In this document: positions 11,172 through 20,977 of the stretch, piece by piece
Layout: every line of letters starts with the position of its first letter
Numbering within the stretch: the first letter of the stretch is position 1
NCBI GenBank assembly: GCA_018806915.1
Contig: JAGKQI010000075.1
Location: 682,001 to 746,000 of the forward strand
DNA from: Phytophthora colocasiae
Taxonomy: Eukaryota; Oomycota; Peronosporomycetes; Peronosporales; Peronosporaceae
Reading direction: 5' to 3'
DNA length: 64,000 nucleotides
Made by a program: the position numbers and the translations under genes
Notes under the pieces: generated by a model
Told to the model about the DNA's origin: nothing
What the model saw: the letters and a program-made list of their open reading frames with translations, nothing else
Databases searched by the model: none

Positions 11172-12206
11172 CTAGCCGAGTGCCGCCCGCTTTTGCGGGC
11201 GGTTTGTATGTGTTTGGGTGAAGCCCGTGGTGCTCACTGTTCCAGTTCGCCCCACTACTCACCATCGGCGCCACACCTTCGGCGCGCGCCAGTTGGCCGA
11301 GGTGCTACCTTCGCTTCGCTCGGTAGGATGTATTTTAGCCAATCACCAGTGGGGGCTGCGAGCTCGCGAGCTCGCAGCTACTATTTCGTACTTATCGAAG
11401 CAATTTTAGCCGAGTGCCGCCCGCTTTTGCGGGCGGTTTGTATGTGTTTGGTTGAAACCCGTGGGGCTCACTGTTCCAGTTCGCCCCACTACTCACCATC
11501 GGCGCCACACCTTCGGCGCGCGCCGGTTGGCCGAGGTGCTACCTTCGCTTCGCTCGGTAGGACGCATTTTAGTCAATCACCGGTCTGTAAAGCGGGGCAG
11601 CTCAGCATTTTAATCGTACTTAGCTTACTTTTGTCCAATTAAATATTTTGTGGCCGGGTGTGCGGACCAATCAGAGGCCATTGAGAGGGTTATCATTAGT
11701 GGGCTATATTTGTAATTTTGGCATTCCTGAGAGCAGTCTAGAACATAGGGATAGGCTACACCATGGGACAATACAGTATAGAATACGTACATGTACAAAA
11801 TGGAGAGACAGGTAGCTACGCAGGTTTATGCGCTAAGACGTTGAACGGACACACAGACACACAGACACGGGATTTAGCCAATCACCGGTCTGTAAAAGCT
11901 GCGAGCTCGTACTTATCAAAGCATTTTTATCGTACTTAGCTTCATTTTGTCCAATGAAAATTTTGTGGCCTAGTGTGCGGACCAATCAGAGGCCATTGAG
12001 AGCGTTATCATTAGTGGGCTATATTTGTAATTTTGGCATTCCTGAGAGCAGTCTAGAACATAGGGATAGGCTACACCATGGGAAAATACAGTATAGAATA
12101 CGTACATGTACAAAATGGAGAGACAGGTAGCTACGCAGGTTTATGCGCTAAGACGTTGAACAGACACACAGACACACAGACACGGGACTAGCCTACTGTG
12201 TTGAGA
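11172..12206 (-). mobile_element. Non-autonomous Helitron N1
   Basis: A 1035-bp element without coding capacity. Its 3' terminus is CTAG at 11172-11175 with hairpin CCGCCCGC-TTTT-GCGGGCGG beginning 11 nt in. Its 5' terminus (TCTCAACACAGTAGG on the minus strand) ends at 12206. It holds a second copy of the 3'-terminal hairpin module starting at TTAG 11406-11409 and two copies of the 5'-terminal segment (CCAATCAGAGGCC to the GACACACA tract), both also found at the ends of copies C-E, so it is a derivative of family 2. It may be a composite of two shorter elements. Confidence 0.8.
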
Positions 12207-13086
12207 CTAGCCGAGTGCCGCCCGCTTTTGCGGGCGGTTTGTATGTGTTTGGTTGAAACCCGTGGGGCTCACTGTTCCAGTTCGCCCCACTACTCACCAT
12301 CGGCGCCACACCTTCGGCGCGCGCCAGTTGACCGAGGTGCTACCTTCGCTTCGCTCGGTAGGATGTATTTTAGCCGAGTGCCGCCCGCTTTTGCGGGCGG
12401 TTTGTATGTGTTTGGTTGAAACCCGTGGGGCTCACTGTTCCAGTTCGCCCCACTACTCACCATCGGCGCCACACCTTCGGCGCGCGCCAGTTGGCCGAGG
12501 TGCTACCTTCGCTTCGCTCGGTAGGATGTATTTTAGCCAATCACCAGTGGGGGCTGCGAGCTCGCGAGCTCGCAGCTACTATTTCGTACTTATCGAAGCA
12601 ATTTTAGCCGAGTGCCGCCCGCTTTTGCGGGCGGTTTGTATGTGTTTGGGTGAAGCCCGTGGTGCTCACTGTTCCAGTTCGCCCCACTACTATCCATCGG
12701 CGCCACACCTTCGGCACGCGCCGGTTGGCCGAGGTACCTTCGCTTCGCTCGGTAGGATGCATATTAGCCAATCACCGGTCTGTAAAGCGGGGCAGCTCAG
12801 CATTTTAATCGTACTTTGCTTAATTTTGTCCAATCAAATATTTTGTGGCCGGGTGTGCGGACCAATCAGAGGCCATTGAGAGGGTTATCATTAGTGGGCT
12901 ATATTTGTAATTTTGGCATTCCTGAGAGCAGTCTAGAAGATAGGGATAGGCTACACCATGGGAAAATACAGTATAGAATACGTACATGTACAAAATGGAG
13001 AGACAGGTAGCTACGCAGGTTTATGCGCTAAGACGTTGAACAGACACACAGACACACAGACACGGCACTAGCCTAGAGGGCAGAGA
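12207..13086 (-). mobile_element. Non-autonomous Helitron N2
   Basis: An 880-bp non-coding element between 3' terminus CTAG at 12207-12210 and 5' terminus TCTCTGCCCTCTAGG (minus strand) ending at 13086. It carries three 3'-terminal hairpin modules in tandem (12207, 12370 and 12604), the latter two joined by TTAG instead of CTAG. The module between 12370 and 12604 contains a GCGAGCTCGCGAGCTCGC palindrome. The 5' part matches copies C-E. Confidence 0.8.
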
Positions 13087-13291
13087 CTAGCCGAGTGCCG
13101 CCCGCTTTGCGGGCGGTGTGTATGTGTTAGGTCCCAACCCGTAGTGCTCGCTGTTCCAGCTCGCCCTACTACTCTGTAGCCCCTGCCCTCGCTTCGCTCG
13201 GAGGGGACAAAAACATACACAGTGTTTCGTATGCACAGTGAACATGTATTTGTTGTTATGAAAAATGCAGTGATCTCCTTCTTCCTCTTGC

Positions 13292-15397
13292 TTACATCTC
13301 GAATATCTGTCGGTAAACAATATTCTGTGTGTACACTCCATCGGCGTCCACCTGGTCAGGATACTCGATCATCACCTTGAGTCTCGACCGCGCTGTCACT
13401 CTCGATAACGCCACGTACAGCTGTCCGTGTGAGAAGCAAGGAGTCGCCAAGTATAGTCCGAGATTTTGTACCGTTTGTCCTTGGGCCTTGTTGATTGTCA
13501 TCGCAAACGCTGGTTGCACTGGGAACTGCTTACGACGTAGACGGAAGGGGAACTCACGCGTGTCCCCGTCACTGAGGAACACAATCCGCGGAATGAACAC
13601 ATGCTGGCCGTGGCGTTCCCCTGTCATGATGGTCGCATGGATCACGTGAGGTTTCAGCTCCACAACACGGAGGCGCGTTCCGTTGCACAGTCCAAGATTG
13701 GGATTCAGGTTGCGCATCATCATGATCGGCGCACCCTTCTTCAAAGTTAGTTTGTGCGGCGGGATTCCGTTCATATTCACTGAATGCAGGAGTTCAGGCT
13801 CAAAGTAATCAGCGTCACCGTCATTATCCACTGAATCGTTGGACAAATACTCCTGGGCGTCACCTTCCAGCTTCTGAGAAACAGCTTCGTTGATACGCTG
13901 CACGATCATGTTCGTAGTCGTCAATATCGTTCGATTGGCAAAGTACTCATCCGTGGCGATCTCAGGGTTATTAATGTCTGCATACATCTCGTCAATGATG
14001 CGTCGCATGCCTCTGGGAGTGGTGCCAGGCCGAACCTCTTCATCTTCTTCTTCCGGCTCCTCCTCCGGTTCGATCTCAATCAACATGTCGTTCGGGATCT
14101 TGATGAAGTCTGGTCCAAGTCCAGCATTCACTTGGTGCCTTCCTTCGCCCACTTGAAGGAGAAACTCAGAGAATGCTGCCAGTTCTTCCGCTGTCGTTTC
14201 ATTCGCAGCCGACCTCACACGCATGTTCTCCGTAAGATGAACTTGTTCGAATTTGCTCCACAACTCCGAAGACTTTAGACACGCGTCGATGGTATCGGCA
14301 GGTGTTCTCTGCAGTACCACTGGTAGAATTTGTCTGAAATCTCCTGAAAGGACGACCACTTTCCCGCCAAATGGTTCATCGATGTCCAAGATATCCCGTA
14401 GCGAACGGTCCACAGCCTCAAAAGCGTGACGATGGGCCATCGGAGCTTCGTCCCAGATAATTAAACTGGCCATCTTGATAAGTTCCTTCAGGGCGGAGTT
14501 CTTATTGATCGCACACGTAGACTCCGCATTCAGCTTTAGCGGGATTCGAAAGGTAGAATGTGCAGTGCGACCACCCATCAGTAGAAGTGCGGCAATTCCA
14601 CTCGAAGCTACCGCAATGGCAATTTTCCAAGACAAACGAACTTTTGCCAGGATGTGCTTGAGCAAGGTTGATTTTCCAGTACCACCAGGTCCATCCAGAA
14701 AAAATAACTTGTTGCCTTCTGAAGATCCATCGACAGCCGCCATGACTTTCGCGTAGATAGCTTGTTGACCTTCATTAAGTCCATCCTCATGCTCCACAAT
14801 TTCTTGAAGCGTGTGATAGTCATACGCCATGGTCTCGCGGTCAATCAAACTGTTGTTGGTCTGGAGTGCGTCTCGAAGAAGCAGCTCAGGGAAATCGGCA
14901 AGTTGTGGAAGGTCAAACTCATGTACCGCTTTCCCACTCACTTGAAGCAACTCGTTCAGACTCTTGAGCGTGTTAAACATCACCACGTCGTCCCTCGCTT
15001 GGCCTTCCATGGCGCGGAATCGACGGTGGAAATCCTCAGACAATGCTCCGTAGTAATTATCCCATAGCTGACGCACCTGCCCAACCTGAGAGTATACTAA
15101 CAGCGTAGCAAATAGCTGACGCAGTTGATACGCCATCTGGAACGTCGCGGCTTCCTCCATACAGGCTGCCCACTCCTCATCATTCTCGAGATATCCTAGA
15201 CGTAACGCGGCATCCTTATACGATCCACATACGACGTTTTCCACAGTCCGGATATCCTGGAAAGAAGTAGGTCCTTTGCGATGGCATAGCAAGACGCGTA
15301 AGTAGAACCTCTCCTCATCTCGCGGAGACACGTGAATCATTCGTCCTAGTGCAGCTTGATACTTTTGCGGCGGACCCATATCTTGTGTTTGTCCCAT
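13292..15397 (-). CDS. Helitron Rep-helicase, copy C, Pif1 helicase part (701 aa)
   Basis: C-terminal helicase of the family 2 Helitron transposase. Motifs: Walker A GPGGTGKS, Walker B IIWDEAPM, SGDFRQILPV, LTENMR, an acidic insert (EEEPEEEDEE), TINKAQGQT and LYVALSRVT. It overlaps the upstream frame (15346-18225) because copy C has one T fewer than copy E in a T run near 15365. In E the two parts are one frame, so this is the second half of a single protein and not a separate gene. Any start codon inside 15397 is incidental. Confidence 0.85.
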   Translation of the reverse strand: MGQTQDMGPPQKYQAALGRMIHVSPRDEERFYLRVLLCHRKGPTSFQDIRTVENVVCGSYKDAALRLGYLENDEEWAACMEEAATFQMAYQLRQLFATLLVYSQVGQVRQLWDNYYGALSEDFHRRFRAMEGQARDDVVMFNTLKSLNELLQVSGKAVHEFDLPQLADFPELLLRDALQTNNSLIDRETMAYDYHTLQEIVEHEDGLNEGQQAIYAKVMAAVDGSSEGNKLFFLDGPGGTGKSTLLKHILAKVRLSWKIAIAVASSGIAALLLMGGRTAHSTFRIPLKLNAESTCAINKNSALKELIKMASLIIWDEAPMAHRHAFEAVDRSLRDILDIDEPFGGKVVVLSGDFRQILPVVLQRTPADTIDACLKSSELWSKFEQVHLTENMRVRSAANETTAEELAAFSEFLLQVGEGRHQVNAGLGPDFIKIPNDMLIEIEPEEEPEEEDEEVRPGTTPRGMRRIIDEMYADINNPEIATDEYFANRTILTTTNMIVQRINEAVSQKLEGDAQEYLSNDSVDNDGDADYFEPELLHSVNMNGIPPHKLTLKKGAPIMMMRNLNPNLGLCNGTRLRVVELKPHVIHATIMTGERHGQHVFIPRIVFLSDGDTREFPFRLRRKQFPVQPAFAMTINKAQGQTVQNLGLYLATPCFSHGQLYVALSRVTARSRLKVMIEYPDQVDADGVYTQNIVYRQIFEM

Positions 15398-18225
15398 CTA
15401 AAGTACTTCGGCACATCCTGATACACAATTGTCTTCGCTACCTGGTCTTCAGGCGCTCTACTCGCACATATGTCGAAGAAGGCAGTAAGCTTCGTGCGCT
15501 CACTACGATCCATAACGCGTTCCGGATCTTCGGTCTCGCGGAATACCACCATCTGCTCACCTTCGAGGTGTACCGTGAGCTGGAAAACCGCATGGGACTT
15601 CCCTTGCACTACGTGTCCGAGGAGACGCATACACGCCTCAATGGGAGAGATGTACCTCGCGCTTAAGTATCGGATGATCTCGTTGGGTTCCCGTCTGTCG
15701 ATATTACCTTCGTCTTGCACCGTCTCCACTGTAATCACAGCTCTGTCGGATCCCTTGTACACGTACTTGTAGAGATACTTCACCACTGACAGTGCTGTGC
15801 AGATTTCAATGTTGATGTGGCAGTTGTACTTGTATGAAAAGTATGGGTTGTATGGCACCACCCACTGATTCAGCGTAGCATTGTCGTACCGTCTTCCATT
15901 GAATGTAAAAAATCCTTCCGATCGTCGTCGGCGTCTGTACTGCGGGAAACCGTCTTCGCTCACCCGCGTTGTCTCCACGAACGGTTTCAGGTAGCCCTTT
16001 GTACACTTGCCATCCTTCATACAGACACACGATGGATTTGCCGCGCCACAGGGCCCGTGCATCATATTCGTCATGACCGTTTCATAAAGGCCGGGGTTGG
16101 TGTCAGGATCCGGTACTTCCGCCGACACAATCTTGTCAATAATCTGCCTCGTGCGTGGCTTGTCCTCGTCCGCCAAGATGACAATGATGTGCGCATGAGG
16201 AAGTCCACGCTTTTGAAACTCCACCACGTAAATCCGAGCGGAAACCCGCCCAAGCACACCCTCGTCTAAGTCTTTTAAATGAGCAGCCAGCTTTTGCTGC
16301 CATACTCTCGCGACGATGTCTGGGCGGTCTTGGGCGCTCTGGGTAGGATCGCGAATCTGCTCTTGGATCTCTTCCCACTTTGGATTGCAAGTCATCGTGT
16401 CGAAGATATCTGGCTTGCCGTACTCCCTAACGATTGCCATCGAGTCTTGGTACGATTGGTACATCTGACGCGGGCTCCCTGAGTGAGAAGACGGTAAGAT
16501 GATCTTCTTCCCAACCTGATTGAGGAAGTGCCTGTTTCGGGCTCGGTCGGGGTGAGCCAGCTCTCCAGTGTCACGATCATATTCCGCCAGGAGTCCTTCG
16601 CCATCGCCCAGGATAGTCCTAGCCTCTTCCATAGCTTCGCTCAGGTACGCATCTCGCAGTCCATTGTACTGGTAAGCACGGATCTCCTTCTGGTGAGTTG
16701 CTATCCAGCGAAGTTCTTCTTGCTCGCATTTGGCTCTCTGGTCCACACAATACTGTTGGAAAAGGCGCCCCCCTTTATGTAGAGCTGATCGGTCGTCGTC
16801 CTTTTGGAAGAGTCGATACGCGACGTGCTCACGTAGAGCCATAGCGCGTTTGTTCCTGCGCACCACATCACCTTCGTACGTATCCGTATACGTCCACCCC
16901 AGTTCTCCATACGGAAGAAGTAGCGGGTACTGAAGGGGGTCGTAGTTGGCGTTTGTTTCCCAGAGACGCATGAGATTTCTGTCTTTTGTATATACCAAGA
17001 GATCGCGAGGCTGTGCGAGGTTGCCGTCTTCAATCATAGTGACGGCCACTTCAGAAACCGTCGGCAGATTTTCCGTTCGAGGTCTCGAAGGATTGTTTCT
17101 CAGACGGAACACCAAGTCGATTGGCTGCTGCATATCGCTTTGACGCACCCTTTCGCCAAACGTGAGAAACTGCTGAGCGAACGGGTTGTACCTTTGCATC
17201 ACCCGCTCGATGTCTAACAAAGCCACAGGGTCCAGGTCTGCGAAAATCCCCATACGTCTCTCAGCTCGGCGCTCCATGTCCGGATCGACGATATAGATCT
17301 GCGCAAACTTGGGCTGAGTCCTTTGGCCAGTTCGACGATCAATGTATGGCAACAACGAACCCATGTAGTGGCCCATAGCACCTTGAATTCGGTAGGAGTA
17401 TACGCCACGTTCACCCGCGACGCTGTTGTCCTGGTTGACGTTCTGAAACCTACCCGTGGTCGGGTTTGAAGCACCGATAGACGTAAAGGCAAACGCCTGG
17501 TTGTACGCCCGTATCTGCTTTCGAAAATTGGGGTCTCCGTAAAGCTGGAGAAGTTCGTCTGGAGCTGGGGCCAGAGGTGGTAGTCTGACTTTCCTCGATA
17601 CAGCAGGCAGACTCGCTTTCACCAGGCCACTTCCACGCGTTACAGTGACCGCACACCGTAGTGGGAGGCAGCCGGTGGCGTCTGGTGTCTTCATCAACAT
17701 CTGGACCTGTGACCATCGACGGGCGGAAATCTTCATGGTTTGCAAGTGCTTTTCGATGGCGAGTGATACGTCGACGTTCTCGAACACGCTCGCGCTCCTC
17801 TTCGCGCTCTTCCTCCGTTTGTAACGCCCTTCTAATGGCGTGACGCTCTCGGTCCCGTTCTCGCTCTGCCGCACGCTGCTCCTCGTCCTGTTGCTGTCTA
17901 GCATACGATTGCCGCTCTCTGTTGCTCTCCCGCTCAACATCACGCTCCTCTGGGGTCTGGTGCTCCCTTGAACTTGCGCGACGTTGCCTGTCAAGTTCCC
18001 GCTCTGCCGCACGCTGCTCCTCGTCCTGTTGCTGTCTAGCATACGATTGCCGCTCTCTGTTGCTCTCCCGCTCAACATCACGCTCCTCTGGGGTCTGGTG
18101 CTCCCTTGAACTTGCGCGACGTTGCCTGTCAAGTTCACGCTCTGCCGCACGCTCCTCATCCGTCTGACGGGCACGTCGGGATGCCTGAACCACAGCATTT
18201 GCTTCGCGCTCCTCCTTGCGTTCAT
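15346..18225 (-). CDS. Helitron Rep-helicase, copy C, Rep part (959 aa)
   Basis: Rep/HUH half of the transposase. The N-terminal portion of this frame is a shifted reading of the Arg/Glu-rich segment. Homology becomes continuous from about 17580 downstream. Clear blocks are the Helitron N domain (DPLQYPLLLPYGELGWTY), HUH motif RGLPHAHIIV, Cys cluster CVCMKDGKCTKG, and the paired-tyrosine motif KYLYKYVYKGSD. Upstream, frames 17450-18463 and 18409-18783 continue the protein, with shifts caused by 1-2 nt differences from copy E near 17594, 18433 and 18495. The family start is unclear: the first in-frame codon near 18783 is GTG, not ATG. Confidence 0.8.
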   Translation of the reverse strand: MNARRSAKQMLWFRHPDVPVRRMRSVRQSVNLTGNVAQVQGSTRPQRSVMLSGRATESGNRMLDSNRTRSSVRQSGNLTGNVAQVQGSTRPQRSVMLSGRATESGNRMLDSNRTRSSVRQSENGTESVTPLEGRYKRRKSAKRSASVFENVDVSLAIEKHLQTMKISARRWSQVQMLMKTPDATGCLPLRCAVTVTRGSGLVKASLPAVSRKVRLPPLAPAPDELLQLYGDPNFRKQIRAYNQAFAFTSIGASNPTTGRFQNVNQDNSVAGERGVYSYRIQGAMGHYMGSLLPYIDRRTGQRTQPKFAQIYIVDPDMERRAERRMGIFADLDPVALLDIERVMQRYNPFAQQFLTFGERVRQSDMQQPIDLVFRLRNNPSRPRTENLPTVSEVAVTMIEDGNLAQPRDLLVYTKDRNLMRLWETNANYDPLQYPLLLPYGELGWTYTDTYEGDVVRRNKRAMALREHVAYRLFQKDDDRSALHKGGRLFQQYCVDQRAKCEQEELRWIATHQKEIRAYQYNGLRDAYLSEAMEEARTILGDGEGLLAEYDRDTGELAHPDRARNRHFLNQVGKKIILPSSHSGSPRQMYQSYQDSMAIVREYGKPDIFDTMTCNPKWEEIQEQIRDPTQSAQDRPDIVARVWQQKLAAHLKDLDEGVLGRVSARIYVVEFQKRGLPHAHIIVILADEDKPRTRQIIDKIVSAEVPDPDTNPGLYETVMTNMMHGPCGAANPSCVCMKDGKCTKGYLKPFVETTRVSEDGFPQYRRRRRSEGFFTFNGRRYDNATLNQWVVPYNPYFSYKYNCHINIEICTALSVVKYLYKYVYKGSDRAVITVETVQDEGNIDRREPNEIIRYLSARYISPIEACMRLLGHVVQGKSHAVFQLTVHLEGEQMVVFRETEDPERVMDRSERTKLTAFFDICASRAPEDQVAKTIVYQDVPKYFRWDKHKIWVRRKSIKLH
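17864..18139 (-). repeat. Two 138-bp tandem repeats in the transposase N-terminus (copy C)
   Basis: Units 17864-18001 and 18002-18139 are nearly identical. They keep the frame, adding 46 residues each (units starting AERELDRQRR and ending DEEQRA), highly charged and probably helical. Copy E lacks both units at the same place (about 32998-33010). Confidence 0.85.
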
Positions 18226-18783
18226 TCTCGTCTTGCTGGGAACGACGAATGGCCCTTGTTTCTGTGTTTCGTTGTCGTTCGATGTCTCGGTCTTCTAGGG
18301 AAAGTTGGGAGCGTATTTGCGCTTGGCGCTCACTGGCAATATCAAGACCAATCTGACCCTGAAGGCCCCGTCGATTTAGCTGTTCAAGTCGGTTTCTTTC
18401 GCGATCTGCTACCACTTGTTCAGCACTTCGTTGAAGCTCTCCGTTGGCGCTGGCGTTCGGCATTCCGTTGCCGCGTACGTTCGCGTTGGGGAAGAGCTCA
18501 TGTTTGCCCGCCGCAGCCTGGCTCTCTCTGCGTCACTCATCCTAAGCGCCGCAGCACTGGATGGATTCGTAGTGGGGGCCATGGTTGTTCCTGTCGGAGG
18601 AACCACCGGTGCATCTACAGGGGCTACAATGGGGTCGCCTGAAACCGAAACGTTGTTTACCTGCTGACTGAGTAGTTCCAATTCTCGCGAAGCCCTCGAA
18701 AAACGGTTGCGTGCCTGCTTCCTTCTGTTGATCCGTCGTCGCTTTGCAGTAGGCGATTCATCCTCTGCTGGAGTTGCGTTCAC

Positions 18784-19678
18784 GCGCTCCGCTTCGTCTA
18801 AACGATGCTGCAGCTGTCCTCGACGGTCGTCTCTACACAGTAGACTGTTAGAAGACTTCCAACAGCACGAAACATTAATTTTACGTACCTATCCCGCTTC
18901 GTGCCGACTCCTGACCGGAGCCATAGCCTTCCCTCGCAAAAAGCACAAAGGAAGCAGCGTTAGACAACGGTCTAACACTGAATAATTGTATTTTAACTGT
19001 AAACTAATTCTTGATAGGTGAATGGGAACATGCAGCGCATGCCGTTCTGCCCTGACACGGTAAGCAGCATGAAATGTCTCCATAACATGTGCCGGTCTCA
19101 CACACGACCACTGGCCCAAGGCTGAGGTGGGTGGCCCGGCCAAGCCGGCTTTATCGCCACATGGATCCACCCCAGGACCCCGGATTGGTATGAGGCTTCC
19201 CATGCCGCTGGCGGGCGAACATGGGCGTCTCAGGGTCGGGGCTCCGAAGAGCAATAGAGAGGCAGAACTGAGACAGGAACGGCGAAGGGTGGCCAGCTGC
19301 AACCTTTTATCCCAAAAAATGGGAAGGTCATGGATTTGGGCGCAAAAGCTACAGTACCCAAATTTCAATTTTCACCAAAGTACCCGCAGGGATGGCTTAC
19401 TTGCTTAAATGGGCAATATTGTAGATTCGAGTGGACTGCCCGGCGTCTGTGCGCTCGAGAGGGGTCTCGGTCAGAATGGCCGTGGCGTGGAACCCACTGC
19501 AACCCTCCCTCAAGCCCCCGCAGAGGACCTGTCAGAGTCCTCCGCAGGCTCCAGCCCACCCTTAATTTTGTACACACCAGCTCCCAGTTGCCCCAATGTG
19601 GTACCAGTTCTCCCACAAGGCGGAACACCCGACACCGTAAAGATTTTATAGCTGTATTATGTTTATATGGGTACTTAC
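18784..19678 (-). other. Intron-like leader of Helitron copy C
   Basis: On the element strand ATACTCG/GTAAGTA at 19679/19678 is a near-perfect 5' splice site. No open frame of note follows until the coding region near 18783. Blocks about 19085-19260 and 19592-19645 are shared with the family 1 leader (10200-10375, 10706-10760). Equivalent leaders lie at about 26468-27364 (copy D) and 33640-34536 (copy E). An alternative 5' splice-like GTACGTAA lies near 18885. Confidence 0.5.
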
Positions 19679-19782
19679 CGAGTATTCCTAGGCTGGCTGC
19701 GCCGCTCGATCACTCCTGTCCTCGCTAGCCGCCGCGCCGTTCGCGTAATGTCCTCTGTCGCTGCAGACGCCGTTTGCGTTTT

Positions 19783-19790
19783 GGAATGAA
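19783..19790 (-). promoter_or_regulatory. Initiator of Helitron copy C
   Basis: On the minus strand TTCATTCC followed by AAAACGC matches the oomycete initiator, with likely +1 at 19787. The same motif recurs at about 27469-27476 (copy D) and 34641-34648 (copy E). Confidence 0.5.
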
Positions 19791-20056
19791 AGAATTCTAG
19801 AATTTAAATCGACCAATCAGAGGCCATTGAGAGGGTTATCATTAGTGGGCTATATTTGTAATTTTGGCATTCCTGAGAGCAGTCTAGAACATAGGGATAG
19901 GCTACACCATGGGAAAATACAGAATAGAATACGTACATGTACAAAATGGAGAGACAGGTAGCTACGCAGGTTTATGCGCTAAGACGTTGAACACACACAC
20001 AACGGACACACAGACACACAGACACACAGACACGGCACTAGCCTAGAGGGCAGAGA

Positions 20057-20772
20057 CTAGCCGAGTGCCGCCCGCTTTTGCGGGCGGTTTGTATGTGTTT
20101 GGTTGAAACCCGTGGGGCTCACTGTTCCAGTTCGCCCCACTACTCACCATCGGCGCCACACCTTCGGCGCGCGCCAGTTGGCCGAGGTGCTACCTTCGCT
20201 TCGCTCGGTAGGATGTATTTTAGCCAATCACCAGTGGGGGCTGCGAGCTCGCGAGCTCGCAGCTACTATTTCGTACTTATCGAAGCAATTTTAGCCGAGT
20301 GCCGCCCGCTTTTGCGGGCGGTTTGTATGTGTTTGGGTGAAGCCCGTGGTGCTCACTGTTCCAGTTCGCCCCACTACTCTCCTTCGGCGCCACACCTTCG
20401 GCGCGCGCCGGTTGGCCGAGGTACCTTCGCTTCGCTCGGTAGGATGCATTTTAGCCAATCACCGGTCTGTAAAGCGGGGCAGCTCAGCATTTTAATCGTA
20501 CTTAGCTTCATTTTGTCCAATGAAAATTTTGTGGCCGAGTGTGCGGACCAATCAGAGGCCATTGAGAGGGTTATCATTAGTGGGCTATATTTGTAATTTT
20601 GGCATTCCTGAGAGCAGTCTGGAACATAGGGATAGGCTACACCATGGGAAAATACAGTATGGAAAACCTACATGTACGAAATGGAGAGACAGGTAGCTAC
20701 GCAGGTTTATGCGCTAAGACGTTGAACGGACACACAGACACACAGACACGGCACTAGCCTAGAGGGCAGAGA
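20057..20772 (-). mobile_element. Non-autonomous Helitron N3
   Basis: A 716-bp non-coding element between CTAG 20057-20060 and a 5' end of the TCTCTGCCCTCTAGG type at 20772. It has two 3' hairpin modules (20057 and 20291, the second joined by TTAG) and the family 2 5' segment. Confidence 0.8.
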
Positions 20773-20977
20773 CTAGCCGAGTGCCGCCCGCTTTGCGGGC
20801 GGTGTGTATGTGTTAGGTCCCAACCCGTAGTGCTCGCTGTTCCAGCTCGCCCTACTACTCTGTAGCCCCTGCCTTCGCTTCGCTCGGAGGGGACAAAAAC
20901 ATACACAGTGTTTCATATGCACAGTGAACATGTATTTGTTGTTATAAAAAATGCAGTGATCTCCTTCTTCCTCTTGC

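Larger units (their letters stand above)
13087..20056 (-). mobile_element. Helitron family 2, copy C (complete, about 7.0 kb)
   Basis: Autonomous minus-strand Helitron bounded by CTAG at 13087-13090 (hairpin CCCGC-TTT-GCGGG just inside) and the 5' end TCTCTGCCCTCTAGG ending at 20056. From the 5' end: about 260 bp terminal sequence with a GTCTGTGT-type tract, initiator at about 19787, first exon, GTAAGT 5' splice site at 19678, about 0.9 kb leader, coding region about 18783-13292, and 3' tail. It is abutted by N2 on the left and N3 on the right. Confidence 0.9.

Noticed and set aside
11151..11642. Open frames across the hairpin modules (for example 11151-11642, 12253-12879, 20078-20596)
   Set aside because: They recur only because the modules repeat, and the translation has no recognisable domain.
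11172..13086. Regular GC hairpin repeats suggesting a CRISPR-like array
   Set aside because: Repeats are Helitron 3' termini with irregular spacing and repeated, not unique, spacers; the DNA is eukaryotic.
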